This document shows, piece after piece, positions 8,522-17,346 of a stretch of 62,344 nt of DNA. This stretch comes from CAYOWK01 sp964407665. GTDB lineage: Bacteria; Pseudomonadota; Alphaproteobacteria; Caulobacterales; Hyphomonadaceae. The notes beneath the pieces were generated by a model. It was not told the DNA's origin. It made no database searches and saw nothing but the letters and a program-made list of their open reading frames with translations. Where the stretch lies: contig CAYOWK010000023.1 in assembly GCA_964407665.1 (NCBI GenBank), positions 1-62,344 of the forward strand, given 5' to 3'. Both the position numbers and the translations under genes were made by a program. Position 1 is the first letter of the stretch; each line of letters starts with the position of its first letter.

Positions 8522-10597
8522 ATGATCTACAGGACGACCGGCGCACTCGGACTAGCCCTGATCCTGTCCGCTGGCGTCGCCACGGCGGACTCCGCCGCGG
8601 TCGAAACCTTCGATCCTGCCTATTTCGCAGCCTACCATCCCTCCACGGCCCTCGACATGGTCAGGCAGGTTCCCGGCTTCTCGATCAGCGAGGGCGACGC
8701 CGTGCGCGGCTTCGGGGGCGCCGCCGGGAATGTCCTGCTCAATGGTGAGCGTCCGTCCTCGAAGACAGGTCTGAACGACGCCCTGAAACGTGTCCCTGCG
8801 GACAGCGTGGCGCGGATCGAACTCGTCACGGGCGCGTCCGCAAGCTTCGACATGCGCGGACAGTCCAAGATCGTGAACATCGTCATGCGCGACCAGGGAC
8901 CCGGCCGCTCGCCTGTGGCGGCTGAGGTGTTGTTTATCCTTGCCGGTGACGGGCAGATCACCGGGCGGGTCGATGCGACAACCCAGCTTGCCGTCGCCGG
9001 AGGCACGCTGACGGTCGCCGGGGAATACGGTAGCCGGGCCCTCGATTCCAGGGAGCGGCTGACCCGGGACGTCCTGGACGCCAATGGCGTGCTGACCGTT
9101 CGCGGAGCCGGCTGGAAAGACCAGCGCCCGCTGATGCAGGACCTGTCACTCGATTTCGAACGCCCTGCCAGCTGGGGCGCGCTCCGCCTTAACGCGAGCC
9201 TGAGTCCGCAAGATCGCCAGAGCCACAGATACTTCGAGCTGCGCGACGCCCGGAACGGCTCCCTGACAGGCATTGAAGCAAGCGACGGCCTCAACAACGA
9301 AATGGCCTACACATTCGGAGGCGACATCCAGCGGGATTTCACCAATGGCTCGGCCAAGCTGATCACCTACCACGCGCGCAAGGAGGGGGAGTACGCCTCC
9401 GCCCTGACCCTCTTCGACGCGGCTGGCGGGTTCGTGTCCACTACAACCACGCGCCCGGAAAGATCCAGCGGAGAGAGCATCCTGCGCGGCCAGGTCGACT
9501 GGTCACCCGCCCCGTCGCATTCAGTCCAGGTCGCCCTCGAAGCGGCCTACAACTTTCTTGACAGCCTCACAGGTTTCGAACGCGAGACACCCGCCGGGTC
9601 GACTCGCTTCTTCGTGGATGGGTCGGACACCACGGTCGAAGAGTACCGGAGCGAACTGCAGGTGTCGGACGTCTGGAAGGTCAGCCCGGCCCTTACGCTT
9701 GAGCCCGGCATGAAGTTCGAGGTCTCGCGCATCGAGCAAGTCGTCCGCTTCGATTCCTGGCCCGCGCTCGAAGCCCAGAGGGCGTTCAGCTACCCGAAGC
9801 CGTTCGTCTCGGCGAACTGGCGCCTCGCCGCCGACCGGCGGCTCAACCTCTCCCTTGAGCGCAAGGTCGCCCAGCTGTCGTTCAACGACTTCGTGTCATC
9901 CGTCGAACTGATCAACGACCAGACGACATCGGGAAACCCCGATCTCGAGCCGGAGCAGACCTGGGCGGTCGGCGCCAGCCTCGAGCAGACCTTCTGGCGC
10001 TCCGGCGTCCTGACGCTCGAAGGCTCCTATGACGACGTCGAGTCCGTGCAGGACTACCTGCCGATCCAGACCGCCGCAGGCTTCAGCGATGCGCCGGGGA
10101 ATATCGGGGAGGGTCAGCGCTGGTCGCTCGGCATGAAGTTTTCGGCGCCGCTGGACCCGGTCGGCATCGCGAACGCCCGCCTCGACGTATCGGTGTCGAC
10201 GGGGGCATCGGAAGTCATCGACCCAACGACCCTCACGCCGCGCGCCTTCTCCGGCGAGGAAAGCAGGAGCTTTGACGTCTCGTATCGTCAGGATTTCCCT
10301 GCCCAGAAGTTCAGCTACGGGCTCAGCCTGAATGATGGCGGCCCGGCATGGACCTACCGGCTGGGCGAGACCAACCGGATTGAACGCGATGCGCCGGAGA
10401 TCGGAGCCTGGGTCGAGACAACGGCCGCCGCCGGCCTCAGGACGCGGCTGGGAGTCAACAACGCCAACGACACAGGACGACAGATCGTCCGGTCGATCTA
10501 TTCCGGGCGGCGCGATACCTCCGGCATCGCGAGCATCTGGGACAGCAATGTCAGCAACGGCGTGCGCTGTTACCTCAGCATCAGCGGATCGTTCTGA
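8522..10597 (+). CDS. TonB-dependent-receptor-like outer membrane protein
   Basis: The 691-residue protein has a signal peptide (about residues 1-22). A plug-like domain follows (about 35-125: LDMVRQVPGFSI, GNVLLNGERPSSK, RIELVTGASA). A long region rich in alternating hydrophobic residues then ends in a C-terminal Phe (YLSISGSF), as expected for an outer-membrane barrel recognised by BAM. I see no TonB box of the usual E-x-V-V-T-G type between the signal peptide and the plug. The ribosome site GGAGGA precedes the ATG. It is divergent from the POT peptide transporter and convergent with the glutamate-cysteine ligase gene. The ligand is unknown; peptides are a guess from context. Confidence 0.85.
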   Translation: MIYRTTGALGLALILSAGVATADSAAVETFDPAYFAAYHPSTALDMVRQVPGFSISEGDAVRGFGGAAGNVLLNGERPSSKTGLNDALKRVPADSVARIELVTGASASFDMRGQSKIVNIVMRDQGPGRSPVAAEVLFILAGDGQITGRVDATTQLAVAGGTLTVAGEYGSRALDSRERLTRDVLDANGVLTVRGAGWKDQRPLMQDLSLDFERPASWGALRLNASLSPQDRQSHRYFELRDARNGSLTGIEASDGLNNEMAYTFGGDIQRDFTNGSAKLITYHARKEGEYASALTLFDAAGGFVSTTTTRPERSSGESILRGQVDWSPAPSHSVQVALEAAYNFLDSLTGFERETPAGSTRFFVDGSDTTVEEYRSELQVSDVWKVSPALTLEPGMKFEVSRIEQVVRFDSWPALEAQRAFSYPKPFVSANWRLAADRRLNLSLERKVAQLSFNDFVSSVELINDQTTSGNPDLEPEQTWAVGASLEQTFWRSGVLTLEGSYDDVESVQDYLPIQTAAGFSDAPGNIGEGQRWSLGMKFSAPLDPVGIANARLDVSVSTGASEVIDPTTLTPRAFSGEESRSFDVSYRQDFPAQKFSYGLSLNDGGPAWTYRLGETNRIERDAPEIGAWVETTAAAGLRTRLGVNNANDTGRQIVRSIYSGRRDTSGIASIWDSNVSNGVRCYLSISGSF

Positions 10598-10615
10598 TCC
10601 GCCAAATCGGCCCGC

Positions 10616-11992
10616 CTACATCCGGGTCGCTTCGAACACGGGCCGGACATCGCGCTTCCAATCGCCGTGGTAGCGGGCCAGCAGCCGGGTTGATTGCGTA
10701 ATGCCCGTTGCAGCGATTTCCTCGACCGGATCGAGGAAGATCGTCTCGTCACGGCCAGACCCGTTCAGGCGCGCGCGCCGGGCCAGTCCGCGTTTCGAGA
10801 TCGCCACGACGTCGCGGGCGATCGCGCCGACGGCCGTCAGGCGGAACGGGGCATCCAGCCCCATCGCGGGGACAGCACGGCGCATGCCTTCGCGCTCATT
10901 CGCCTTCCAGTCCCGGATCAGCTGGCCGGCTTCGTCGAGGGCGATGGAATCATAGAGCAGCCCGACCCAGAAGGCGGACAGGCCGCACAGCATCGCCTGC
11001 GGCCCGCCGTCGGCGCCGCGCATCTCGAGGAAGGTCTTGAGCCGGACCTCCGGGAAGATCGTCGACAGGTGATCGTCGAAATCGTCCATCGCAGGCGTCT
11101 CGCCGGGCAGCGCAGGAAGCTTGCCAGCCAGGAAGTCGCGGAAGGACTGTCCGGCGCAGTCGATGTACTTCCCGTCCCGGCGCACGAAATACATCGGCAC
11201 ATCGAGAGCGAAGTCCACATACTGCTCGAATCCGAACCCGGGCTCGAAGGCGAAGGGCAGCATGCCGGTGCGATCCGGGTCGGTGTCGGCCCAGATGGCG
11301 CCGCGGTAGGACTGGAAGCCGTTGGTGCGTCCTTCGCCGAACGGCGAGTTGGCGAAGAGAGCGGTCGCGATGGGCTGGAGGGCGACGCTGACGCGCAGCT
11401 TGTCGGCCATGTCGGCTTCGCTGGAGAAATCCAGATTGGTCTGCACGGTACAGGTGCGGAACATCATCTCGCGGCCCAGCCGGCCAACCTTCTTCATGTA
11501 GCGCGACATGATCCCGTAGCGCCCCTTGGGCATGACGGGCGTCTCATCCATCGACCAAAGCGGCGAGAACCCGAGCCCCATGAAGGCGGCGCCCATGTCG
11601 CCCGCCACTTCATTGGCCTCGCGAAGGTGCGCCGAGATTTCGCTGCAGGTCTCGTGGATGGTTTCGAGCGGCGCGCCCGAGAGCTCGAACTGGCCGCCCG
11701 GCTCGAGGCTCACGCTGGCGCCGTTCTTCTTCAGGCCGATGATGTGGCCGCCCTCGATGATGGGCTCCCAGTCGAATCGGGCGCCGATGCCGTCGAGCAG
11801 GCCCTTGATCGATGTCGGGCCGTCATACGGCAGAGGCGTCAGGTCGCTGGTGCGATAGCCGAACTTCTCGTGCTCGGTCCCGATCCGCCAGGCGGATGGA
11901 GGCTTGGACCCGCCGGCCAGGCGCTCCACAAGTTCGCGCTTGCTCTCGATGCGCGGGGCGGTCGCATCGATGTCCCGTGTCGGTGTCGTCAT
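10616..11992 (-). CDS. gshA: Glutamate--cysteine ligase, plant/alphaproteobacterial type
   Basis: This cytoplasmic enzyme joins glutamate and cysteine in the first step of glutathione synthesis. It has 458 residues, typical of the class found in plants and alphaproteobacteria rather than the Escherichia coli class. Recognisable blocks are IGTEHEKFGY at about residue 37, SLEPGGQFELSG near 95, FRTCTVQTNLDFSSE near 180 and FLEMRGADGG near 325. The related EgtA branch (ergothioneine) is less likely because the full plant-type blocks are present. It lies downstream of rsmE on the same strand with a 122-bp gap, and ends 18 bp from the convergent receptor gene. Confidence 0.94.
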   Translation of the reverse strand: MTTPTRDIDATAPRIESKRELVERLAGGSKPPSAWRIGTEHEKFGYRTSDLTPLPYDGPTSIKGLLDGIGARFDWEPIIEGGHIIGLKKNGASVSLEPGGQFELSGAPLETIHETCSEISAHLREANEVAGDMGAAFMGLGFSPLWSMDETPVMPKGRYGIMSRYMKKVGRLGREMMFRTCTVQTNLDFSSEADMADKLRVSVALQPIATALFANSPFGEGRTNGFQSYRGAIWADTDPDRTGMLPFAFEPGFGFEQYVDFALDVPMYFVRRDGKYIDCAGQSFRDFLAGKLPALPGETPAMDDFDDHLSTIFPEVRLKTFLEMRGADGGPQAMLCGLSAFWVGLLYDSIALDEAGQLIRDWKANEREGMRRAVPAMGLDAPFRLTAVGAIARDVVAISKRGLARRARLNGSGRDETIFLDPVEEIAATGITQSTRLLARYHGDWKRDVRPVFEATRM

Positions 11993-12114
11993 CTGCGCGT
12001 GTCGCCCCAGCCATTAAGCTGACGCCGAGATAAGGGCTCAGGGCCGGGTGCGCCAGAGCCCCTTTCCTGCTCGATTCGATGAGGCTGGCTGTCAGCTCAA
12101 GAAGCTGACCTGAT

Positions 12115-12876
12115 CTATCGCCAGTCGCCGCAGGCTGCCTGCCATAGCGTCAACGCAGCGATTGCGGCTGTTTCGGCCCGCAGGATGCGGGGTCCGAGCC
12201 CAATGGCCCTCACGAAGGCGTGACTTCTCAACCAGGTCCGTTCGGCTGGCGAAAAGCCGCCTTCGGGCCCGACCAGAATCGCCGCCGCTCCCGGAGATCC
12301 GTTCAGTGCGGCCAGCATGGGGTTGGCGCGTCCCGCCTCGCCGCCCCAGGGACGCCCGGTCTCGTCGCCCGATTCATCGCAGAACCACAACGGGCGTGCC
12401 GGGTCCCAGGCCCTCAGGGCGGCATAGAGGGCGACCGCCTCCCGGACCGGCGGAACATCGAGGCGTTCGGTCTGCTCGGCCGCTTCCTGCGCAATCCTCT
12501 GCAGCCGGTCGGTGCGCACCGTCTGGGCGTCCGTCCGCTCGGTCAGCACCGGGCGCAGCTCGAGTGCGCCGAGCTCAACCGCCTTCTCGACCACGAAATC
12601 CGTCCGGGTCTTCTTCAGCGGCGCAAACAGCAGCCACAGGTCGGGCGGCATGTGCTGCGAGCGGGTCTGCGCGTCCAGCCGGATCGCTGCGTCCCGCTTG
12701 CCGATCAGGTCGACGGCGCCCGAAAATTCGCCATCGCGTCCGTTGAACACCCGTACCGGAGCGCCTGCAGGCAGCCTGAGCACCGTCCGCAGATAGTGGG
12801 CCTGATCCTCGGCAAGGGGGGCCATCTCGCCGCTGGCGAGGTCTCCGGATACGAACAGGCGGGGTGTCGCGCTCAT
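12115..12876 (-). CDS. rsmE: 16S rRNA (uracil1498-N3)-methyltransferase
   Basis: This SPOUT-class methyltransferase modifies U1498 of 16S rRNA. The start ATG at 12876 gives MSATPRLFVSGDL, which aligns with the usual N-terminus; an in-frame start 81 bp upstream would add an atypical tail. Signature segments are ILVGPEGGFSPAE and LGPRILRAETAAI near the C-terminus, which form the trefoil-knot cofactor pocket. A hairpin (gtcagct / agctgac) lies just after the stop at about 12092-12110. The gene is divergent from ubiA, with 56 bp between starts if ubiA begins at 12933. Confidence 0.94.
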   Translation of the reverse strand: MSATPRLFVSGDLASGEMAPLAEDQAHYLRTVLRLPAGAPVRVFNGRDGEFSGAVDLIGKRDAAIRLDAQTRSQHMPPDLWLLFAPLKKTRTDFVVEKAVELGALELRPVLTERTDAQTVRTDRLQRIAQEAAEQTERLDVPPVREAVALYAALRAWDPARPLWFCDESGDETGRPWGGEAGRANPMLAALNGSPGAAAILVGPEGGFSPAERTWLRSHAFVRAIGLGPRILRAETAAIAALTLWQAACGDWR

Positions 12877-12932
12877 GCCGTTGGCGCTATATCCGCCGCC
12901 TGCGCCGTGCAAGCGCACCCGGGAGATTTCCG

Positions 12933-13886
12933 CTGACCCAGACCCCGCCGCCCGCATCGGCTCCCGCAGCGCCCGCCGACGCCGTTCGCGGCTCGTGGGT
13001 GGAGCGTGCGCCTGCCGGGCTCAGGCCCTATCTCCAGCTCGCCCGCTACGACCGCCCCGCCGGCTTCTGGCTGCTGGGCCTGCCCTGCGCCATCGGCCTG
13101 ATGCTCTCTCGACTCCAGCAGGGCGGCGGGCTCGACTGGACCGACGCGCTCCTCCTGCTGCTGTTTGCCATCGGCTCAATCGCTATGCGCGGAGCCGGCT
13201 GCACCTGGAACGACATCCTCGACCGCGACATCGACGCGAAGGTCGCCCGCACCGCCCTGCGTCCGCTGCCCTCGGGCGCCGTCACGCTGAAGCAGGCCAT
13301 GATCTGGCTGCTCCTGCAGTGCCTCGCCGGACTGGGCGTCCTGCTGTCGCTTTTCGCCTGGAGCCCGCTGGCCGTCTGGATCGCGCTCGGCTCTATCCCG
13401 CTCGTCGCCGCCTACCCCCTCATGAAGCGGATCACATGGTGGCCGCAGGTGTGGCTCGGCCTCACCTTCAACTGGGGGACCCTCGTGGCCGCCGCCTGCT
13501 CGGGCGCCGTCACCACGCCGGACCTCGTCCTCTATGCCGCACTCGTGCTGTGGACTCTGGGCTACGACACCATCTACGCCCTGCAGGACCGCGAGGACGA
13601 CGCCATGATCGGCGTGAAGTCCACCGCCCGGCGCTTTGGCGGCCACGTCAAACCCGCCGTGGCCGTCATCTACCTCATCTGCGCTGCCGCAGCCGCAACG
13701 GCCGGGGGCCTCGCCCATGGCTGGATTGCAGCGCTGGCCATAGCGCCCTTCGCGGCCCATCTGGCCCAGCAGGCCCTGCGTCTCATGCCCGACAGCACCG
13801 CAATTTCCCTGCAACTGTTCCGCTCCAACCGGGAAGCCGGACTGCTTCTCGCGGTATCGTGGGCTTTCCTCGCGGCGTCAGCATAG
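12933..13886 (+). CDS. ubiA: 4-hydroxybenzoate polyprenyltransferase
   Basis: This membrane enzyme attaches the polyprenyl tail to 4-hydroxybenzoate in ubiquinone synthesis. Both Asp-rich motifs are present: NDILDRDIDAKVARTALRP and LQDREDDAMIG. About eight membrane segments are visible. The start is uncertain. A CTG at 12933 follows GGGAG by about 8 bases and gives 317 residues beginning with TQTPPPASAP. A GTG at 12864 would overlap the divergent rsmE start. A GTG at 12999 would remove sequence just before SWVERAPAG. Homologues usually have a short tail ahead of this block, which favours the CTG. Confidence 0.92.
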   Translation: MTQTPPPASAPAAPADAVRGSWVERAPAGLRPYLQLARYDRPAGFWLLGLPCAIGLMLSRLQQGGGLDWTDALLLLLFAIGSIAMRGAGCTWNDILDRDIDAKVARTALRPLPSGAVTLKQAMIWLLLQCLAGLGVLLSLFAWSPLAVWIALGSIPLVAAYPLMKRITWWPQVWLGLTFNWGTLVAAACSGAVTTPDLVLYAALVLWTLGYDTIYALQDREDDAMIGVKSTARRFGGHVKPAVAVIYLICAAAAATAGGLAHGWIAALAIAPFAAHLAQQALRLMPDSTAISLQLFRSNREAGLLLAVSWAFLAASA

Positions 13887-13925
13887 CCGATAGTCGGCGG
13901 CAGATTCGCCGGAAAGGACTTCCAT

Positions 13926-14867
13926 ATGCCGGACGAGAAACGCGGCCCGCAGCTTCTGATGGGGATCGGCGCCGTCATCCTGCTCGGCGTGGTCGTCGCC
14001 CTGGCGTGGGTGATGCTGCAGGGCGACCCCACGCGCATGCCCGAGCCCGGGCCGCTGCAACTCGGCCCGGAGACAGTCGAGCAGCAGCCCTCTGCCGCAA
14101 CGGTCCAGACCGCCGACAGCGGCGGTCTGCGGGGCCGGCAGACCCAATCCGGCTTTCCCGGAGACGAGGCAGCCTCCACTGTCGCTGTCTCCTTCAACGA
14201 CGAATCGCTCACGTTCGAGGCCGTGCTGCCCGTGACCGGGGCCGGTGATCCGGTGGTCCAGTACCTGACGCGCGACACCGAAACCTACCTGAAGCGCATG
14301 AAGCCCGCCGCGCGCGCCGAATGGGACGCCGCCAGGGCTGCAGGCCGGACCGGGCATCCATGGGAGGTGAGCATCGAGTGGACCTACACGGCCCGCGCCG
14401 GCACGCTGGTCAGCCTCGCCGGCCGCGCCAACGAGTACACGGGCGGCGCCCACCCGGTCGAATTCTACGACGCCCATATCGCCTCGATCGCCGACGGCGA
14501 GGAGATCGAGCTGGCCGACATGCTGATCCCCGGCAAATCGCCGTCGCCCGCCATCACCGTCGGCATCTGCGAAGCCCTGAAGGCCGCCAAGCTGGAGCGC
14601 ATCGGCGAGGCCACCATCATGGGCGCGCCCATCGTCTGCGCCGGCCCGCAGGTCAACATCAAGACCGAAGCCGCCGCGATCGCCCTCGCCCCATCGACCC
14701 TGCCCGACCGCTTCGGCGGCCTGCTCGTCTACTACGGCCCCTACGACGTCGGTCCCTACGTCGAGGGCCCCTACCGCCTCACCGTGCAACAGGCCGTCTT
14801 CCGCGAAGACCTCCGCGCCCAGTACAGGCCGCTGTTCGAGGGCGAGGCTGTGGCCGCCGCGAACTGA
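13926..14867 (+). CDS. Membrane-anchored DUF4163/DUF3298 (RsiV/PdaC-like) protein
   Basis: The 313-residue protein has one N-terminal membrane segment (about residues 12-30) and a Pro/Gln-rich linker to about residue 80. The extracytoplasmic region carries the hallmark NEYTGGAHPVEFY near residue 180. This YTGGAHP signature belongs to the DUF4163-DUF3298 pair seen in anti-sigma factor RsiV and deacetylase PdaC, where it is found in lysozyme- or glycan-related proteins. No catalytic site can be named here. It starts 39 bp after ubiA and is convergent with the frameshifted gene downstream. Confidence 0.8.
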   Translation: MPDEKRGPQLLMGIGAVILLGVVVALAWVMLQGDPTRMPEPGPLQLGPETVEQQPSAATVQTADSGGLRGRQTQSGFPGDEAASTVAVSFNDESLTFEAVLPVTGAGDPVVQYLTRDTETYLKRMKPAARAEWDAARAAGRTGHPWEVSIEWTYTARAGTLVSLAGRANEYTGGAHPVEFYDAHIASIADGEEIELADMLIPGKSPSPAITVGICEALKAAKLERIGEATIMGAPIVCAGPQVNIKTEAAAIALAPSTLPDRFGGLLVYYGPYDVGPYVEGPYRLTVQQAVFREDLRAQYRPLFEGEAVAAAN

Positions 14868-14892
14868 CGCCGCGCCACTTGGGTAGCAAGCG

Positions 14893-15266
14893 TCAGCTGT
14901 TCGTGATCCGCAGCCTCGCAGCCCGACCATCGACCCAGAGTATCTCCAGCGCCCGGACGTCGAGAGCGAGCGGAAACAGCGGACAGATATAGTACTGCGT
15001 TGTATCGGCCTTTGCGTGATCTGGCGCCCCAGAAGCTGCTCAGTATCTTCTCGTGATTTCCCGACAATGCCGATGCGATGACGCAGATCCAGCATCATGC
15101 CGCAACGGGCCTGATCCTCCCCGGTGCTTTCCCTCCACACGTCCCTGGAAAAAGGCCTCGGCAGATTGAACATGCCGGGTGTCCCCAGCCCGGCGATCCA
15201 ACAGACGAACAGCAAGGCCGCCGCGCCAATCGACAGATAAGATATCGCTCGCTGATTTCTGAACAA
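14893..15266 (-). pseudogene. Small membrane-anchored protein broken by a one-base frameshift
   Basis: Two reading frames on the minus strand join into one sensible protein. The first starts at TTG 15266 (GGGGGAC about 10 bases ahead) with a hydrophobic segment (YLSIGAAALLFVCWIAG), then RHRIGIVGKSREDTEQLLG. The second frame continues as PDHAKADTTQYYICPLFPLA, then LDVRALEILWVDGRAARLRI and a stop at 14893. The shift lies at a run of four C on the + strand (15027-15030). One more G on the coding strand would give an uninterrupted LLG-A-PDHAK junction. The GKSREDTEQLLG-x-PD pattern resembles small conserved proteins seen after a signal or membrane segment, of unknown function. It may be a true pseudogene or a homopolymer sequencing error. 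It follows tadA by 26 bp. Confidence 0.72.
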
Positions 15267-15292
15267 CCGCTGCCGCCCGTCCCCCTGATGCC

Positions 15293-15751
15293 TTACCCCC
15301 GCCGCGCCCTGAAGAAACTCCGCAGCATCTCCGCCGACTCCTCCGCCAGCACCCCGCCTGAAACCTCCGGGCGCCAGTGACACGTCGGCTGCTCGAAAAA
15401 GCGCGGCCCGTGCGCCACCGCTCCCCCCTTCTCATCAGAAGCGCCATAAACCACCCGCCCGATCCGCGCGTGCGAGATCGCCCCCGCGCACATCGCACAC
15501 GGCTCCAGCGTCACCACCAGCGTGAGCCCCGTCAGCCGGTAATTCCCCACCTTCGCCGCCGCCGCCCGCAGCGCCAGCACCTCGGCATGGGCGGTTGGAT
15601 CATGCAGGCCGATGGGCTGGTTGTGGGCCCGCGCAATGACCTCGCCCGTGGCCGGATCGACCACCAGCGCGCCAATCGGGGCCTCGCCCGCCGCCGCAGC
15701 GGCCTCGGCGAGCGCCAGCGCCTCGCGCATCAGGGCCATGTCGTCCTGCAC
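15293..15751 (-). CDS. tadA: tRNA-specific adenosine deaminase
   Basis: This enzyme converts A34 to inosine in tRNA-Arg(ACG). The zinc/catalytic motifs are TAHAEVLALR (His and catalytic Glu) and EPCAMCAGA (two Cys). The GTG at 15751 is chosen because GGGAGAGG lies about 9 bases ahead and the product (152 residues, VQDDMALMREALALAE) matches family length. An ATG at 15739 is an alternative. The long open frame upstream to 16126 is antisense to rsmD and not part of the gene. The gene is divergent from rsmD with a 46-bp spacer. Confidence 0.93.
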   Translation of the reverse strand: MQDDMALMREALALAEAAAAAGEAPIGALVVDPATGEVIARAHNQPIGLHDPTAHAEVLALRAAAAKVGNYRLTGLTLVVTLEPCAMCAGAISHARIGRVVYGASDEKGGAVAHGPRFFEQPTCHWRPEVSGGVLAEESAEMLRSFFRARRG

Positions 15752-15797
15752 GCGAAACCCTCTCCCGCTCTCTGCTTCCCGATGATAGAGCCCCGCC

Positions 15798-16385
15798 ATG
15801 CGTATTGTCAGCGGAAAGTTCAGGGGCCGGGCCATTGAGGCGCCGGAAGGTCGGATCACCCGTCCGACGTCGGATCGGACCCGCCAGTCGATCTTCAACA
15901 TTGTCGAGCACGCCACCTGGTCGCGCCCCATCGAGGGCGCGCGCGTCATCGACGCCTTCGCAGGCTCCGGAGCCCTCGGCATCGAGGCAATGTCACGCGG
16001 CGCGTCCTTCTGCCTGTTCATCGAGACAGAAAGCGGCGCGCGCGGCTGCATCCGGCGGAACATCGAGACATTCCAGCTGTTCGGCTCAACCCGGATCCAC
16101 CGCCGCTCGGCCGTCGACCTCGGCACGAAGCCCTCAGGCCTTGGCGAACCGTTCGACCTCGTCTTCCTCGATCCGCCCTATGGCTATGACCTCGTCCCCA
16201 AGGCGCTCGAACAGCTGAAGGCGGGCGACTGGCTCAGCCCTGACGTTCTGATCGTCGCTGAAACCGGCGCCGAGGAGGCCCCTCCGGATCTGACCGGCTG
16301 GGAGCTGCTCGACCAGCGCGAGCACGGCGCTGCCCGGATCAGCTGCCTGCGCTTCCAGCAGACCCCGGAGATTTCGCCCGCTTAG
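15798..16385 (+). CDS. rsmD: 16S rRNA (guanine966-N2)-methyltransferase
   Basis: This class I SAM-dependent methyltransferase acts on G966 of 16S rRNA in the 30S subunit. It opens with the typical MRIVSGKFRGRAIEAPEG. The SAM-binding loop is VIDAFAGSGALGIEA at about residues 50-64, and the catalytic motif is FLDPPYGYD at about 122-130. At 195 residues it is full length. Its 3' end overlaps the convergent CPBP gene by 47 bp, so the last 15 or so codons share DNA with the other gene. Confidence 0.94.
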   Translation: MRIVSGKFRGRAIEAPEGRITRPTSDRTRQSIFNIVEHATWSRPIEGARVIDAFAGSGALGIEAMSRGASFCLFIETESGARGCIRRNIETFQLFGSTRIHRRSAVDLGTKPSGLGEPFDLVFLDPPYGYDLVPKALEQLKAGDWLSPDVLIVAETGAEEAPPDLTGWELLDQREHGAARISCLRFQQTPEISPA

Positions 16386-17346
16386 GCAGCGGCGCCCACG
16401 GCGACATCACGAACGCCAGCAGAAGGCCGAGCAGCACAAGCTCCACCGGCGAGGTCGCCACGACGTCCGCGCCCCGCCACAGCCACAGCTGCGTGCTCGA
16501 CATGGGGCCCTCTGACCCCACCAGGAACAGAGCCCCGAAATTGTTGGCGAAGTGCAGCCCCATGGCGGCGGATATGCCGCCCGTCCGCCAGACCAGCACA
16601 GTCGCCGTCAGGGCGATCATCAGCGTCGCCGCTACGTAGAACAGCCCGTATTCGGTCGAGATGCCCGATCCATTGGTGAAGTGGACCAGCCCGAACACGA
16701 CAGACGGGATGCCGGCCCAGATCAGCGGGCTGCGGAACCGCGCCGCCAGCTGCTGCATCAGATAGCCCCGGAACAGCAGCTCCTCGGCCCCCGTCTGGAC
16801 GAACAGCAGGAACACCGCGGGCGCCAGCAGCAACAGCCAGTCGTCCAGCCCGATCTCGGAGCGTTCCGGCGCGCCGCCCAGAACAAACGATGCGACCCCG
16901 CTGGCCAGCAGATAGACGGCGGCGATCCCGGCCCCGACCATGAACTCGCCAGACCGGAACCGCGACATCCATGACGTGACCGACCGCAGGGTCTGCCGGT
17001 GCATGGCATGGAGCGCGACAAACACGCCGATCCACAGGCCGCCGAACGAGGCCAGCAGCACCATCGTCGCCGCCGGCGTCGCCCCGGCCACAAGGTCGTT
17101 GAGGTCCTGTTCCGGCCCCGGCCACGTCTCGCCGCCGGACACGGCCTGCAACGCCAGCCAGCCGACGATCAGCCCGATCTGCCAGACGACCCAGATCACT
17201 CCGGCGATCAGCAGGCCGATCAGTAGCCGCCACACCTTTGCTTTCGGCCTCGCCGGCGCCAGCCAGCGCTCGAACAGCGACGCATCTGCGTCCGGCATGG
17301 CTGCCGGATGCTCCGCGTTGGTTTCGGGTGCGCTGCTCTGGGTCAC
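16339..17346 (-). CDS. CPBP family intramembrane glutamic endopeptidase
   Basis: The protein has 335 residues with about eight membrane segments. The CPBP (Abi/CaaX-like) motif EELLFRGYLMQQL lies near residue 195. The downstream histidine motif is FGLVHFTNGSG. These residues form the glutamate-type protease active site in Rce1-like enzymes. The GTG at 17346 overlaps the stop of the quinone reductase gene (GTGA), which argues for translational coupling; an ATG 48 bases further in is an alternative. Bacterial members are linked to peptide processing, immunity or stress, and no substrate can be inferred here. Confidence 0.88.
   Translation of the reverse strand: MTQSSAPETNAEHPAAMPDADASLFERWLAPARPKAKVWRLLIGLLIAGVIWVVWQIGLIVGWLALQAVSGGETWPGPEQDLNDLVAGATPAATMVLLASFGGLWIGVFVALHAMHRQTLRSVTSWMSRFRSGEFMVGAGIAAVYLLASGVASFVLGGAPERSEIGLDDWLLLLAPAVFLLFVQTGAEELLFRGYLMQQLAARFRSPLIWAGIPSVVFGLVHFTNGSGISTEYGLFYVAATLMIALTATVLVWRTGGISAAMGLHFANNFGALFLVGSEGPMSSTQLWLWRGADVVATSPVELVLLGLLLAFVMSPWAPLPKRAKSPGSAGSAGS

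Noticed and set aside
13878..15383. A 501-codon minus-strand open frame
   Set aside because: Only its first part is real (the frameshifted small gene). The rest runs antisense through the DUF4163/DUF3298 gene, which has a clear YTGGAHP motif.
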